64,000 nucleotides of DNA. Origin: Bin94 sp965215535 (lineage in GTDB: Bacteria > Gemmatimonadota > Gemmatimonadetes > Longimicrobiales > Gaopeijiaceae). The translations under genes were made by a program, and so were the position numbers. Below are positions 41,184 to 49,688 of this stretch, piece by piece (within the stretch, counting starts at the first letter, position 1; each line of letters starts with the position of its first letter). The stretch lies in the NCBI GenBank assembly GCA_965215535.1, contig OZ244063.1, positions 1,984,001 to 2,048,000 of the forward strand, written 5' to 3'. The notes beneath the pieces were generated by a model that did not search any database, was not told the origin of the DNA, and saw nothing but the letters and a program-made list of their open reading frames with translations.

Positions 41184-42803
41184 GTGCCCGATATTTCTCC
41201 TGTACCCGCCCCCGCCGAGTCCGACTCCACTGTCGTGGCCGCACTGCGCGACCTGCGCGGTCGGGCCACCCTGGGCGATGTGGTTGCCGCCACGGGGCTT
41301 CCCGACCACGAAGCCGAGCAGGCGCTGAAGGTTCTCCTGGAGCGCTGCCGGGGTCACCTCGATGTGTCCGACTCGGGCGATCTTCTCTATCGCTTCGATC
41401 CGGGCCTGATTGCGCGCGACAGGGAACCCTTCGGCGTGCGCTTTCGCCGCGTTGCCTGGGCCGCCTTCAAGACCGGGTTCAAGGTTTGGACTGCGGTCAT
41501 GCTGGTCGTCTATTTCGTGGTCTTCGTGGCGATCGTGATTGCGCTTCTCTTCGCCAACCGCGACGACCGCGACGGATTTGGAGGCCGGGGCGGACTGAGC
41601 CTGGGGGACTTCTTCCTCATTCACTGGCTTCTGGGTGGGCGCGGCTGGAGCCGCGGCAGTCTCTACTACGGCCATTCCCACGCCCGGCGTCTGCCGAAGG
41701 ATGCGCAGCCTCCCTTCTACAAGAAGGTCTTCGCCTTCATCTTCGGTCCCGAGGAGCCTCGGCCAACGCAGCTTCAGAAGGACCGCAGCATTCTCCAACT
41801 GATACGGGCGCGGCGGGGTGTGGTCTCGGCTCCCGAGCTCGTTGAGCACACCGGACTTGCAATCGAAGAGGCCGGCCAGGAGATGGGGCGTCTGACCGGC
41901 GCCTACGGGGGCGATCCGCAGGTGTCGGAGGGGGGCGAGGTGGTGTACGCCTTTCCCGACCTGATGAAGAGCGCCCACGGAAAGGTGCGGACGCGCGAAC
42001 CCCGGCCCGCCTGGATGCGGCTGGAGTACCGCAAAAAGCTGACCGGCAACACGGTTGGGTCAAATGTCGGAATCGGCGCCATGAACGGCTTCAACCTGGT
42101 GGCCGCCGGCGCCCTGGGGCTTGTACCGGCATTCAATGCGGCAAGCTTCGGCCTTCCCCTCGACCCTCTGATTCTCTGGGGACTGGGAATCGTGCCCGCA
42201 ACCTTCAGTGGTCTCTTCTTTCTGGTTCCCGCCCTGCGCGCCTTCAGTCTGCGGGGCGAAAACCGTTCCCGTTTGAGGCGCAATGTACGGCGTTTGCTGC
42301 TGGGACTGGTCTATTCGCGCAGCGTGGGCACCATTCAGTGGATTGCCGTTGCCGATGCCGTAAGACATGTCACGCGCGGGCTGAAGGGATGGCAGGTCGA
42401 TCCGGTCGTGGTGACGGCCGAGCTGGAGCGCCTGGCGGCCGAGTTCGACGCCGATGTCGAGAAGAAGGGCGACGGATACCGGTATCGCTTCGGTCGCGTT
42501 CGCGAATCCCTGGTCGAGGCCGAGCTGGTGCGGAGGCAGTTGCGCCTTGAAAACCAGAAGCTGGGTCCGGTCGTCTATGCCACCTCCGACAGCGCCACCG
42601 AGGCGTCGCAGCGCGATATCGACACCCTTGATCGGGAGCTGGCGCGCGCCGAGATTGATCTGGCGGGATACGTTCCGTCGCCGACCCGCGTGGGCTATGA
42701 AGAAGATTTCGAGGTGGTTATGGATGCGGCGCAGGAGGCGGCCCGGCCTCGTTCGCGTCGCCCTCGGCCTTCATCCTATCGATCTCCGCCTCAATGGCGT
42801 TGA
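41184..42803 (+). CDS. Membrane protein with winged-helix-like modules, unknown function (539 aa)
   Basis: The start GTG 41184 follows AAGG at 7 bp; the frame upstream is not protein-like. Residues ~13-75 (AALRDLRGRATLGDVVAATGLPDHEAEQALKVL) and ~200-245 (ILQLIRARRGVVSAPELVEHTGL) look like paired winged-helix or SelB-like modules. Between them TM segments (VWTAVMLVVYFVVFVAIVIALLF, ~95-117), and later two more (~320-370). It could be a membrane-tethered regulator or scaffold. I do not recognise the family. The gene is divergent from the AraC-type regulator and overlaps the DsbA-like gene tail to tail by 86 bp. Confidence 0.65.
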   Translation: MPDISPVPAPAESDSTVVAALRDLRGRATLGDVVAATGLPDHEAEQALKVLLERCRGHLDVSDSGDLLYRFDPGLIARDREPFGVRFRRVAWAAFKTGFKVWTAVMLVVYFVVFVAIVIALLFANRDDRDGFGGRGGLSLGDFFLIHWLLGGRGWSRGSLYYGHSHARRLPKDAQPPFYKKVFAFIFGPEEPRPTQLQKDRSILQLIRARRGVVSAPELVEHTGLAIEEAGQEMGRLTGAYGGDPQVSEGGEVVYAFPDLMKSAHGKVRTREPRPAWMRLEYRKKLTGNTVGSNVGIGAMNGFNLVAAGALGLVPAFNAASFGLPLDPLILWGLGIVPATFSGLFFLVPALRAFSLRGENRSRLRRNVRRLLLGLVYSRSVGTIQWIAVADAVRHVTRGLKGWQVDPVVVTAELERLAAEFDADVEKKGDGYRYRFGRVRESLVEAELVRRQLRLENQKLGPVVYATSDSATEASQRDIDTLDRELARAEIDLAGYVPSPTRVGYEEDFEVVMDAAQEAARPRSRRPRPSSYRSPPQWR

Positions 42804-43503
42804 AGACCGTATCCCAGTATTCGCGCGGCTGAGCGCCCATCACTGGAACCGTATTGACCAGGAACGAGGGCGTACCGCGCACTCCCAGACGGCCGCCGGT
42901 AATCACCCCGCTGCGCACGCGCGCACGAGGGCGCTCCTCGGCCATGCACGCCATGAATTCGTCGGGATCGGCACCGAGCTCCGTAGCCAGCTCCTGCAGG
43001 AAGGGCGCCGGGTCGGCGACCCCTTTCCACTCGGACTGTCGTTCGTAGAGTGCCTGGCTCATGGGCGGAAAGAGCCCCTGCTCGCCGGCGCACTCGGCGG
43101 CAAAGGCGGCTGGCAGACCATTGGGGAACATGCCGCTCACGTAGGTGACATACTTCCACAATACCCGTCCGGTGTCGATGTAGTCGCGCTTCAGCCCGGG
43201 AAAGGTTTCGGTGTGAAAGCGGCGGCAGAATCCGCAGCCGTAATCGCTGAACTCGACGACTCTGATGGGGGCGGTGGCCGCGCCGAGGTCGAACCCCAGC
43301 TCGGGCAGGGAAAACTCCTGGGCGGGTGGCCGCGCGACCATTCCCTCTTCGCCCAGCATTGAGCCCAGCATGGCCGCCGAGGGATTGTCGCCGCTCCCTG
43401 CCGTGCCGATTGCCTCTCTCCCGGCTTCCTGCGCGCACCCGGCCCCTGCCAGAGCGGTCGCCATCGCCACCGCGCTTCCTCTTGCCACATGCCAGTTCTT
43501 CAT
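42718..43503 (-). CDS. DsbA-like thiol-disulfide oxidoreductase, exported (261 aa)
   Basis: A signal segment (AVAMATALAGAGC, 11-23) ends in a cysteine that may be lipidated, although the -3 position is not ideal. The thioredoxin-fold domain starts near 78; active site C90-G-F-C93 in FSDYGCGFCRRFH, and cis-proline in RGTPSFLVN. It oxidises or isomerises disulfides in envelope proteins. AAGGAA lies 9 bp before ATG 43503, which overlaps the RDD gene stop by ATGA. Its last 86 bp overlap the end of the plus-strand membrane-protein gene. Confidence 0.85.
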   Translation of the reverse strand: MKNWHVARGSAVAMATALAGAGCAQEAGREAIGTAGSGDNPSAAMLGSMLGEEGMVARPPAQEFSLPELGFDLGAATAPIRVVEFSDYGCGFCRRFHTETFPGLKRDYIDTGRVLWKYVTYVSGMFPNGLPAAFAAECAGEQGLFPPMSQALYERQSEWKGVADPAPFLQELATELGADPDEFMACMAEERPRARVRSGVITGGRLGVRGTPSFLVNTVPVMGAQPREYWDTVFNAIEAEIDRMKAEGDANEAGPPPAPHP

Positions 43504-44468
43504 GATTGCTGATTCCTTTCGTCGCTGCTGCCCCGTTGCGGGCTCTGCGAATACGCGATGCGCGCCACGCCCTCGCGAATGACGACCGTCTCGGCAATCT
43601 TGTCGTGAATTGCCTGTCGGTTCGGATCCCACCATACCTGCGCAAAGCCGAGGAGCCCGGTCGCCAGCCCTGCAGCATAGCCGCCAGCGCGTTCCAGCGA
43701 CATGAAGAGCCCCAGGGGTTGCCCATTCAGCCGCACCACGCGCAACCCCAGAAGCCTCTTGCCCGGCGTGCGTCCGCCCCAGAGCGCAAGGAAGAGGGTG
43801 AGGTAGATCGTTCCCCACCCCATCACCAGCCCCGCTTCGTCGGCGGCATCGCGGATCCAGGCAAAGAGTGTAGAACCCTGGGCGTTCTCCAGCCTCTCCT
43901 GCATGTCGTCCATTTGGTCGGCAGTCGCGCGCTTTTCCGCATTGAGGAGCGAGTTCTGCAGCCGGACCTCGGCCAGTTCGTGGCGCAGGAGCTCCAGCGA
44001 GTCGGCGTCCGCGCCCGGATCGGGTCCGAGCGTTTCCCGGGCGCTTTCGAACACCGCGCCCAGATCGGGCACCGCATCGCTGCCGGGGTTGGCGTCATCG
44101 CTGAGCGCCTCTTCCTCGAGCCGGAGATCGAGAAGCCGATCGGCGTCGTTCGCGAAACGGATCAGCGAGGGCAGAAAGGTGGCTCCGACCACAACAACCC
44201 CGATCGCCACCCCTGCGCAGCCGAGCGCAAGGCCGCGCACCCGCCCCGATCCCCGACCGTCGGCCCGGCGCGTGGCCAGACGGAAGAGAGTGAGCGCAAT
44301 CAGTCCTCCCAGCACCCGCCATCCCAGAAGCTGCAGAAATCCGATCAGAACCAGATCCACCATCAGCGCCGCCAGGCGTCGTCCAGGCCGAGCCAGGGGG
44401 GTGCCGAGCAGATCGGGAGACACCGAGAAGGCGTCGGGGGTCACGATGGAGCGGGGGTCGCCGGACAT
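43500..44468 (-). CDS. RDD-family membrane protein with an internal coiled-coil (322 aa)
   Basis: Starts at ATG 44468 (earlier frame not protein-like). RDD motif near PLARPGRRLAALMVDLVLIGFLQ, membrane segments at about 35-50, 75-95, 225-240 and 265-285, and the family motif GGRTPGKRLLGLRVV (~238-252). Between the first and second membrane pairs lies a soluble segment of about 100 residues (LRLEEEAL...LNAEKRATADQMDDMQERLEN), predicted coiled-coil, unusual for the family. Translationally coupled to the DsbA-like gene and 13 bp after the HTH/zinc-ribbon gene. RDD proteins have transport-related roles of uncertain nature. Confidence 0.78.
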   Translation of the reverse strand: MSGDPRSIVTPDAFSVSPDLLGTPLARPGRRLAALMVDLVLIGFLQLLGWRVLGGLIALTLFRLATRRADGRGSGRVRGLALGCAGVAIGVVVVGATFLPSLIRFANDADRLLDLRLEEEALSDDANPGSDAVPDLGAVFESARETLGPDPGADADSLELLRHELAEVRLQNSLLNAEKRATADQMDDMQERLENAQGSTLFAWIRDAADEAGLVMGWGTIYLTLFLALWGGRTPGKRLLGLRVVRLNGQPLGLFMSLERAGGYAAGLATGLLGFAQVWWDPNRQAIHDKIAETVVIREGVARIAYSQSPQRGSSDERNQQS

Positions 44469-44481
44469 GGATTGGCCTCTG

Positions 44482-44982
44482 TCAGCGGCGGCGAAAGAGT
44501 CCGCCCAGCACGAGACCGGCGGCCAGGCCCGCAAGACCCGCAACGGCCAGAAGCGTCTCGATGCGCAGCCGGGATGGATCGTTCAGAGTGACGCGCTTCC
44601 CGTCCTGCCGCGCGGCATCCTGCTCGGTCGCGGCCCGGCGGCTGTCGGCGCCCAGCTCGGTTTCCTCCAAATCCTGCTGCAGTTCGAGAAGAGTTCGCAC
44701 CTGATCCTCTTCGTCCTCGAAGTCGCAGCGTTCGCAACAGACGAAGCCGCGGTCGCGCGCCGTTCGGTTCGGCCAGACCAGCTCGGCGCCGCAGCGTCGC
44801 GGGCAATCGATTCCCGCTGCAAGTGTCCCGATCGCCTCGTAGAGCATTCCCTTCGACAGATCCAGGGTGCGCGCGATCCGGTTGACACTCTCTTCGGAAT
44901 GCCAGTACAGTTCGTTCGCCTTGGCGACGACCTCGGAGTCCGGCTGTGCCGGGGGGTTCGTCGAGCCGTTCGAATTGGTCAT
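44482..44982 (-). CDS. Membrane-anchored helix-turn-helix/zinc-ribbon protein, unknown (166 aa)
   Basis: Residues ~18-50 (VVAKANELYWHSEESVNRIARTLDLSKGMLYEAI) form a helix-turn-helix of resolvase/transposase type. A zinc ribbon follows: C60-P-R-R-C64 and CCERC around 83-87. A polar linker leads to a C-terminal transmembrane helix (LLAVAGLAGLAAGLVLGGLF). The domain order suggests a membrane-tethered DNA-binding protein; this is inference. AGGAAACC precedes ATG 44982. First gene of the minus-strand set with RDD and DsbA-like genes; divergent from the 45048 gene. Confidence 0.7.
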   Translation of the reverse strand: MTNSNGSTNPPAQPDSEVVAKANELYWHSEESVNRIARTLDLSKGMLYEAIGTLAAGIDCPRRCGAELVWPNRTARDRGFVCCERCDFEDEEDQVRTLLELQQDLEETELGADSRRAATEQDAARQDGKRVTLNDPSRLRIETLLAVAGLAGLAAGLVLGGLFRRR

Positions 44983-45047
44983 GGTTTCCTGTCGTTCGGG
45001 AGTCTCCGCATGATCCGCGACCCTTCAACATATCAGGAGCACCACGG

Positions 45048-45308
45048 ATGCGGACAAGGGGAAAGATCGTTGGTACCCTCGAACAGGTCTATCGCGAGGC
45101 CTACCGGCGGGCGGAAGAGGCGAACGATCATGCACGCAAGGATGCGCTGGACTTCGGATTTCAGCGCGACCAGGTGATGCTCGAGGCGATTCTCGATCTG
45201 CGCGATGCGCTGACGGCGGCCTCGGCGACCGACGAAGCCCGCTCCGAAACCAGTCTGCTCGACAAGGCGATGGCGATTCGCAAGTTCACCCGTCCGGGAA
45301 TGCGCTGA
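45048..45308 (+). CDS. Small helical protein of unknown function (86 aa)
   Basis: ATG 45048 lies 8 bp behind CAGGAG. Charged, alpha-helical: REAYRRAEEANDHARKDAL...QVMLEAILDLRDALTAASA. No domain recognised. It precedes the cobalamin adenosyltransferase gene by 3 bp, so it is co-translated with it. Confidence 0.65.
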   Translation: MRTRGKIVGTLEQVYREAYRRAEEANDHARKDALDFGFQRDQVMLEAILDLRDALTAASATDEARSETSLLDKAMAIRKFTRPGMR

Positions 45309-45311
45309 TTC

Positions 45312-45866
45312 ATGAAGCTCTATACGCGCCGCGGCGATCGCGGTCGGACCGGTCTCCTGGGCGGGGCCAGGGTCGCCAAGGACGACCAGCGGGTCGAAGC
45401 CTACGGGACCGTGGACGAGCTCTGTGCGCTTCTGGGCGTGGCCGGCGGGCATCTGGACGATGCGGAGATCGACGCCCGGCTAAATACGGTGCAGGCGGAT
45501 CTCTTTGCGATCGGGTCGCATCTGGCTGCCCAGTCCCGCGATGGCCGTCCGCCGCCCTCGCTTCCCGGATTGCCCCTGGAGCGCATCGCCGAGATGGAGG
45601 CCTGGATGGATGCGGCCGCGCATGAAACCCCACCCCTGAAGCGTTTCATTCTGCCAGGGGGAACGATCGCCGCCAGCCACCTGCACCATGCGCGCACGGT
45701 CTGTCGCCGGGCGGAGCGGCGCTGCGTGGCCCTTGGGGCGCGAACCGACGTCGATCCGGTGATCGTGCGCTATCTGAACCGGCTCTCGGATTACCTCTTT
45801 GCGGCGGCCCGGCTGGCCAATCATCGCGCCGGCCACGGTGATGTCGAGTGGTTGGGAGATCCCTGA
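45312..45866 (+). CDS. Cob(I)yrinic acid a,c-diamide adenosyltransferase, PduO type (184 aa)
   Basis: Transfers the adenosyl group of ATP to cob(I)alamin to make adenosylcobalamin. The N-terminal ATP loop TRRGDRGRTGLLGG (4-17) matches TxxGDxGxT, followed by DELCALLGVAGGHL and a central RFILPGG; the C-terminal ARTVCRRAERRC and NRLSDYLFAAARL complete the family pattern. 184 residues is the normal size. No B12-dependent mutase or ribonucleotide reductase is in the window. Confidence 0.92.
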   Translation: MKLYTRRGDRGRTGLLGGARVAKDDQRVEAYGTVDELCALLGVAGGHLDDAEIDARLNTVQADLFAIGSHLAAQSRDGRPPPSLPGLPLERIAEMEAWMDAAAHETPPLKRFILPGGTIAASHLHHARTVCRRAERRCVALGARTDVDPVIVRYLNRLSDYLFAAARLANHRAGHGDVEWLGDP

Positions 45867-46756
45867 TGCCGGGGCGGGTCATTCACCGGCGCGACGAAGC
45901 CATTCCCCCGCACGGCGAAGTCATCCGTCTCGATATCCGGCGTCCGGCCGAGGGTGTCCCCCGGACGGCGATCCTGGTTGCGCACGGCTTCAAGGGCTTC
46001 AAGGACTGGGGATTCTTTCCGCACCTCTGCGAAGCGCTTGCCCGCGCCGGCCACCTCGTCGTCTCATTCAACGGTTCGCGCAATGGAGTTGGACCCGGGC
46101 TCCTCGATTTCACCGAGATCGAATTCTTCGGACGAAACACGATCAGCCACGAACTCGCCGATCTGCACTGGATGCTGGACCGGCTCGGCGGAGGTGAGTG
46201 GAGCGACGAACCTCCTCGCGCAATCGGGTTGCTGGGCCACAGTCGGGGCGGAGGATGTGCGGTTGTGGCGACCGCCGAGCGCAACGATCTCTCGGCGTTG
46301 GTGACCTGGGCCGCGATCTCTACCTTCGACCGCTGGACGGCCGAACAGATGGAAAGCTGGCAGCGCAGCGGCGTGATCCAGATCATGAATGCGCGCACCG
46401 GTCAGGTCATGCCGATCTACCGCGAGGTGCAGGGTGATTTTTTCGCCCACCGGGAACGATTCGATCCGGCTGCGGCTGCGGCCCGGGTGCGGGTCCCCTG
46501 GCTGGCGGTGCACGGCACCGAAGACGAAACGGTCCCGCTGGAAGAGGCCCGGACTCTGGTGCAGGCAGGACGCATGGCAGCGCTGGCGCCGATCGAGGGA
46601 TCGGGTCACACCTTCGAGGCAACCCACCCCATGACTGAAGCGCCGCCGGGACTGGAGACGGCGATCCGGGTCACGCTCGCACACTTCCGCGCGCACCTGG
46701 GCCTTGGTGGCGACTGTCCAGAGCGCAATCCCGGAGGCCCCGGTGCGCAGGGTTGA
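45866..46756 (+). CDS. Alpha/beta-hydrolase, dienelactone-hydrolase/acyl-esterase-like (296 aa)
   Basis: Cytoplasmic hydrolase. VAHGFKGFKDWGFFPHL contains the oxyanion-side HGFKG; the nucleophile elbow is GHSRGGG (serine); VHGTEDETVP holds the acid and GSGHTFEATH the histidine. Start ATG 45866 overlaps the cobalamin gene stop (TGATG). The lid region (TFDRWTAEQMESWQRSGVIQ) is typical of peptidase-S9-like esterases. Substrate unknown. Confidence 0.8.
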   Translation: MPGRVIHRRDEAIPPHGEVIRLDIRRPAEGVPRTAILVAHGFKGFKDWGFFPHLCEALARAGHLVVSFNGSRNGVGPGLLDFTEIEFFGRNTISHELADLHWMLDRLGGGEWSDEPPRAIGLLGHSRGGGCAVVATAERNDLSALVTWAAISTFDRWTAEQMESWQRSGVIQIMNARTGQVMPIYREVQGDFFAHRERFDPAAAAARVRVPWLAVHGTEDETVPLEEARTLVQAGRMAALAPIEGSGHTFEATHPMTEAPPGLETAIRVTLAHFRAHLGLGGDCPERNPGGPGAQG

Positions 46757-46818
46757 CATTCCGCCGGGGTTGCCCATCATGCATGAGGCCGCAATCATGA
46801 AGGCTCCAACTCGCACAC

Positions 46819-46856
46819 TCCACCCGAGGCAGACGTAATCCACCCGAGGCAGACGT
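46819..46856 (+). promoter_or_regulatory. Tandem duplication of the ferredoxin ribosome-binding region
   Basis: The 18-mer TCCACCCGAGGCAGACGT occurs at 46819-46836 and 46839-46856, period 20 bp. The second copy supplies GAGG 6 bp before the GTG start of the ferredoxin; the first copy offers the same GAGG but is followed by GTA, not a start. A doubled Shine-Dalgarno segment is therefore visible. Confidence 0.8.
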
Positions 46857-47088
46857 GACCTATATCATCACTGAACCATGCATTGGCACCAAGGACGCCA
46901 GTTGCGTGGAAGTGTGTCCCGTAGATTGCATCTACGAGGCCGACGATCAGTACCTGATCCACCCGGATGAGTGCATCGACTGCGGTGCCTGCGAACCGGA
47001 GTGTCCTGTGCAGGCGATCTTCCCCGACACCGATGTGCCACCGGAGTGGAACGACTACATCGAGAAGAACGCCGTCCATTTCGAGTGA
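46855..47088 (+). CDS. 7Fe (3Fe-4S/4Fe-4S) ferredoxin (77 aa)
   Basis: Small electron carrier. The cysteines fit the Azotobacter/mycobacterial 7Fe pattern: C-x7-C-x3-C (PCIGTKDASCVEVCPVDC) followed by CIDCGACEPECP. The N-terminus MTYIITEPC is typical. Start GTG 46855. The C-terminal tail (WNDYIEKNAVHFE) is short, as in the low-potential ferredoxins of oxygenases and P450s. A partner is not adjacent; the reductase-lacking Paa operon is one possible client, by inference only. Confidence 0.93.
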   Translation: MTYIITEPCIGTKDASCVEVCPVDCIYEADDQYLIHPDECIDCGACEPECPVQAIFPDTDVPPEWNDYIEKNAVHFE

Positions 47089-47284
47089 CGCGGACCCGGT
47101 CGCGGCTGGCGTGAACCGGCCTGCAGGGTTGCATCCGGGTCGGAGCAAAGTGCCCCAGCGGCTGAAAACAGGGAGTTTTCCTGTGTCGCAAGCTGCGGGT
47201 CAGGGCCGGCGCACAGAGAATCCCTGCGAATGACCGGGCGTGCGAATATCGGCCGGGCGTTCCTGCGGTGCCTGCACCCCCAAG

Positions 47285-47467
47285 CTAGATCCCGAGTTCC
47301 CGAAGCCGGTCGAGCTGGATCTTTGCCGGATCTTTCCGGTCTGGAGATGCTTCCTCGTGCCCGCCGGTCAGGTGGTCGGCGGGTCGGGGAGCTCCCTGGC
47401 GGAGAAGAGTCACCCCGGCAGCGATGACAGCGGTGGCGCCGAGCAGGCTGATGGGAAGTTTACGCAT
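47285..47467 (-). CDS. Small membrane protein (60 aa)
   Basis: ATG 47467 is preceded by AAAGGAG at 7 bp, an excellent ribosome site. The peptide has a single N-terminal hydrophobic helix (LPISLLGATAVIAAGVTLL, 4-22) and a hydrophilic tail (PDRKDPAKIQLDRLRELGI). No cysteine for lipidation. Function unknown. Convergent with the ferredoxin gene, divergent from the M20 gene. Confidence 0.7.
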   Translation of the reverse strand: MRKLPISLLGATAVIAAGVTLLRQGAPRPADHLTGGHEEASPDRKDPAKIQLDRLRELGI

Positions 47468-47702
47468 CGCGCTTCTCCTTTGGGTTTGATGAGCGTGGCG
47501 CTTCAGAAGGGTGGTGGGAAGCTGCCCGCGCATTTGGTCGGGCCTCCGTTTACAGCAAGGAGCGTACCGTTTTTTTGGATCAAATGTTTACCGGGCGTTT
47601 CATGATTCCCAAATCGTTGTGGTTATTGCTCTTGAAGAACCGTGAGGCTGTGCCGGTGCACCACCCTTCGTGCCCGTTTCGTCATTCGGATTTTTCGACT
47701 CC

Positions 47703-48887
47703 ATGACAGGAATTGTACCCTCGCGGCCCGAATCCGACCCCGTCGCAATGACCCGCGCCCTGGTGCGGACTCCCTCGGTGAACCCCGATCTGGAAGAGGG
47801 CGGTGCGGGCGAGGCCGGGGTGGCCGCGCTGACCGCTTCGTGGCTGCGCGCATGGGGATACCGCACCGAGGTGACCGAGGTTGCGTCGGGGCGGTGCAAT
47901 GTGGTGGCAAGCCGGGGAAGGCGGCGCGGGGGGCCGTCGCTATTGCTCTGTGGCCACCTCGATACGGTCGGGGTCGCAGAGATGACCGATCCCTTCTCGG
48001 GCCGGATCCGGGATGGACGGCTTCGGGGGCGCGGCGCGGCCGATATGAAGTCGGGGGTTGCGTGCGCCCTGGCTGTCGCTGCGGAGCTGGCCGAGTGCGC
48101 CCTCCCCGGCCAGTTGACGGTGGCGCTGACCTGCGACGAGGAACATGCGGCGCTGGGAATGGCGGCGCTCGTCGAGGGCGGGCTGCGGGCCGATGCGGCT
48201 GTGGTATGCGAGCCCACCGCGCTGATGGTCATGCCGGCGCACAAGGGGTTTCTCTGGGTGAACGCGACAGTGCGGGGGCGGGCTGCGCATGGATCGCGGC
48301 CGGAGCTGGGGATCGACGCCATTGCGCGCATGGGGCATCTGCTGGTGGCGCTCGAGGCCGAAGGCCGCCGTTTGGCGAAGGCGTCAGGGCACCGTCTGCT
48401 CGGTCCCGCGTCGATTCATGCCGGAACGATTCGCGGAGGAAGCGCTCCTTCGGTCTATCCGGATCGCTGCACCCTGGTGTTGGAGCGCAGGACGCTGCCG
48501 GGCGAGACGCAGGCCGGGGTCATGGGCGAGATCGAGGCCGTGGCCGAGGATGCGCGCATGCAATCGCCCAGGCTCGAGGTGGAGCTCGAAGCGGGACTGT
48601 ACCGCGCCGCCAGCGAGGTACCGGTCGGATCGGAGCTGGTGCAGGGATTGGTGGCTGCGTGCGGTCGGTCGGGACAGCCGGGGGCGGTGGGGGGAATGTC
48701 GGCGTGGGTGGAGGCTTCGTTCCTCAACGAGAGCGGGACTCCGGCGGTCTGCTTCGGTCCCGGTTCAATTGCGCAGGCACACACCGCCGACGAGTGGGTG
48801 CAGGTGGATGAAATCGAGGTGGCTGCGCGGGTTCTGACCGACTTCGCCGCCACATTTCTGGAATGCAGTCCGCCCCGGCGAGGATAA
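47703..48887 (+). CDS. M20-family metallopeptidase, ArgE/DapE-like (394 aa)
   Basis: Two-zinc amidohydrolase with metal ligands visible in order: GHLDTV (His, ~80), RGAADMKSG (Asp, ~107), CDEEHA (catalytic Glu plus ligand, ~141), CEPT and, near the end, AQAHTADEWV. A dimerisation lid lies between (NATVRGRAAHGSRPELG). Cleaves N-acyl or peptide-type substrates in the cytoplasm; N-acetylornithine, succinyl-diaminopimelate or a dipeptide are options, not distinguishable by sequence alone. ATG 47703 gives a normal length. Confidence 0.86.
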   Translation: MTGIVPSRPESDPVAMTRALVRTPSVNPDLEEGGAGEAGVAALTASWLRAWGYRTEVTEVASGRCNVVASRGRRRGGPSLLLCGHLDTVGVAEMTDPFSGRIRDGRLRGRGAADMKSGVACALAVAAELAECALPGQLTVALTCDEEHAALGMAALVEGGLRADAAVVCEPTALMVMPAHKGFLWVNATVRGRAAHGSRPELGIDAIARMGHLLVALEAEGRRLAKASGHRLLGPASIHAGTIRGGSAPSVYPDRCTLVLERRTLPGETQAGVMGEIEAVAEDARMQSPRLEVELEAGLYRAASEVPVGSELVQGLVAACGRSGQPGAVGGMSAWVEASFLNESGTPAVCFGPGSIAQAHTADEWVQVDEIEVAARVLTDFAATFLECSPPRRG

Positions 48888-48927
48888 TCTCGCAGACCGG
48901 ACAGGCCCGGAAGGGTCGGTTGGCGTG

Positions 48928-49332
48928 CTACCGCGCCCGGCTGGTGACCAGGATCGCGCCCCCTGGAAAGTTGGTTCCGAATCGCATTGTGGCATCGGAG
49001 GCGTTCAGAAACTGTAGCTCCTGGATATCCGAGACGGGCATGCTCCTCAGTCCAGCTTCCGCCATTCCCATGCGGGCTCCATCGACGAAGAGCTGAGGCT
49101 GGTTGGCGCTGCCCCCCCGTGCCTGGAGCCAGCGAGGCCGCAGACGCCGGATGACATCGTAGGCCATCAGCGCCGAGTGGTCGGCAAGCTCTTCCATGGT
49201 GATCAGATTCGGGTTGCGACGTCCGCCGCCCTCGCCCGACCCGCTGCCGCCCGAGCTGGCACAGGCCGCTGTTCCCGCCAGGAGCGCGAAGGCGGCCAGG
49301 AAGAGAAGTCGTCCGGTATTGATTGTGCGCAT
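48928..49332 (-). CDS. TonB-plug-like lipoprotein (134 aa)
   Basis: A lipobox GTAAC follows a hydrophobic n-segment (LLFLAAFALLAG, ~9-20). After a glycine/serine linker the sequence resembles an isolated TonB-receptor plug domain: ADHSALMAYDVIRRLRPRWL, then QLFVDGARMG and VSDIQELQFLNASDATMRFG. These short plug-only lipoproteins are recurrent in Gemmatimonadota in my experience, with unknown function. The protein should sit in the outer membrane. 356 bp separate it from the divergent glycosyltransferase gene. Confidence 0.78.
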   Translation of the reverse strand: MRTINTGRLLFLAAFALLAGTAACASSGGSGSGEGGGRRNPNLITMEELADHSALMAYDVIRRLRPRWLQARGGSANQPQLFVDGARMGMAEAGLRSMPVSDIQELQFLNASDATMRFGTNFPGGAILVTSRAR

Positions 49333-49688
49333 GAATCGTTCCCCTGGGTGAAAGTGCGGTTCCGCTTCCCGTAACGATACGTTGCCGGGGGCAGTCGAGG
49401 CAAGTCGGGGTGGCGTCGGACCTGTCTGTCGTCCCAATCTGTGGATGTCTGCCCCGGAACCGATTGGGGAGATTCCGACTTCGAGTTTTGTTTGGTTGAC
49501 GAACGACTGCGAAACGCAAGGGGAAAAGGCGGAACTGCGACCGGGGCCGGAGCAGGGTATCTTGGAGGCGCTCAATCATTCACCATGCCGGCAAAGGGAG
49601 CGGGGATTCGCGACCATGACCTGTCCTGCACATTTGCGGCGCTCGCAAGCCGGTCGATCCTTCTCTGCGGACGGCCAGGGGTGATTTC
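49333..49688. other. Divergent intergenic region
   Basis: 356 bp between the plug lipoprotein (minus) and the GT4 gene (plus). It must hold both promoters, but no convincing -35/-10 pair, operator repeat or RNA element was found by eye. Confidence 0.45.
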
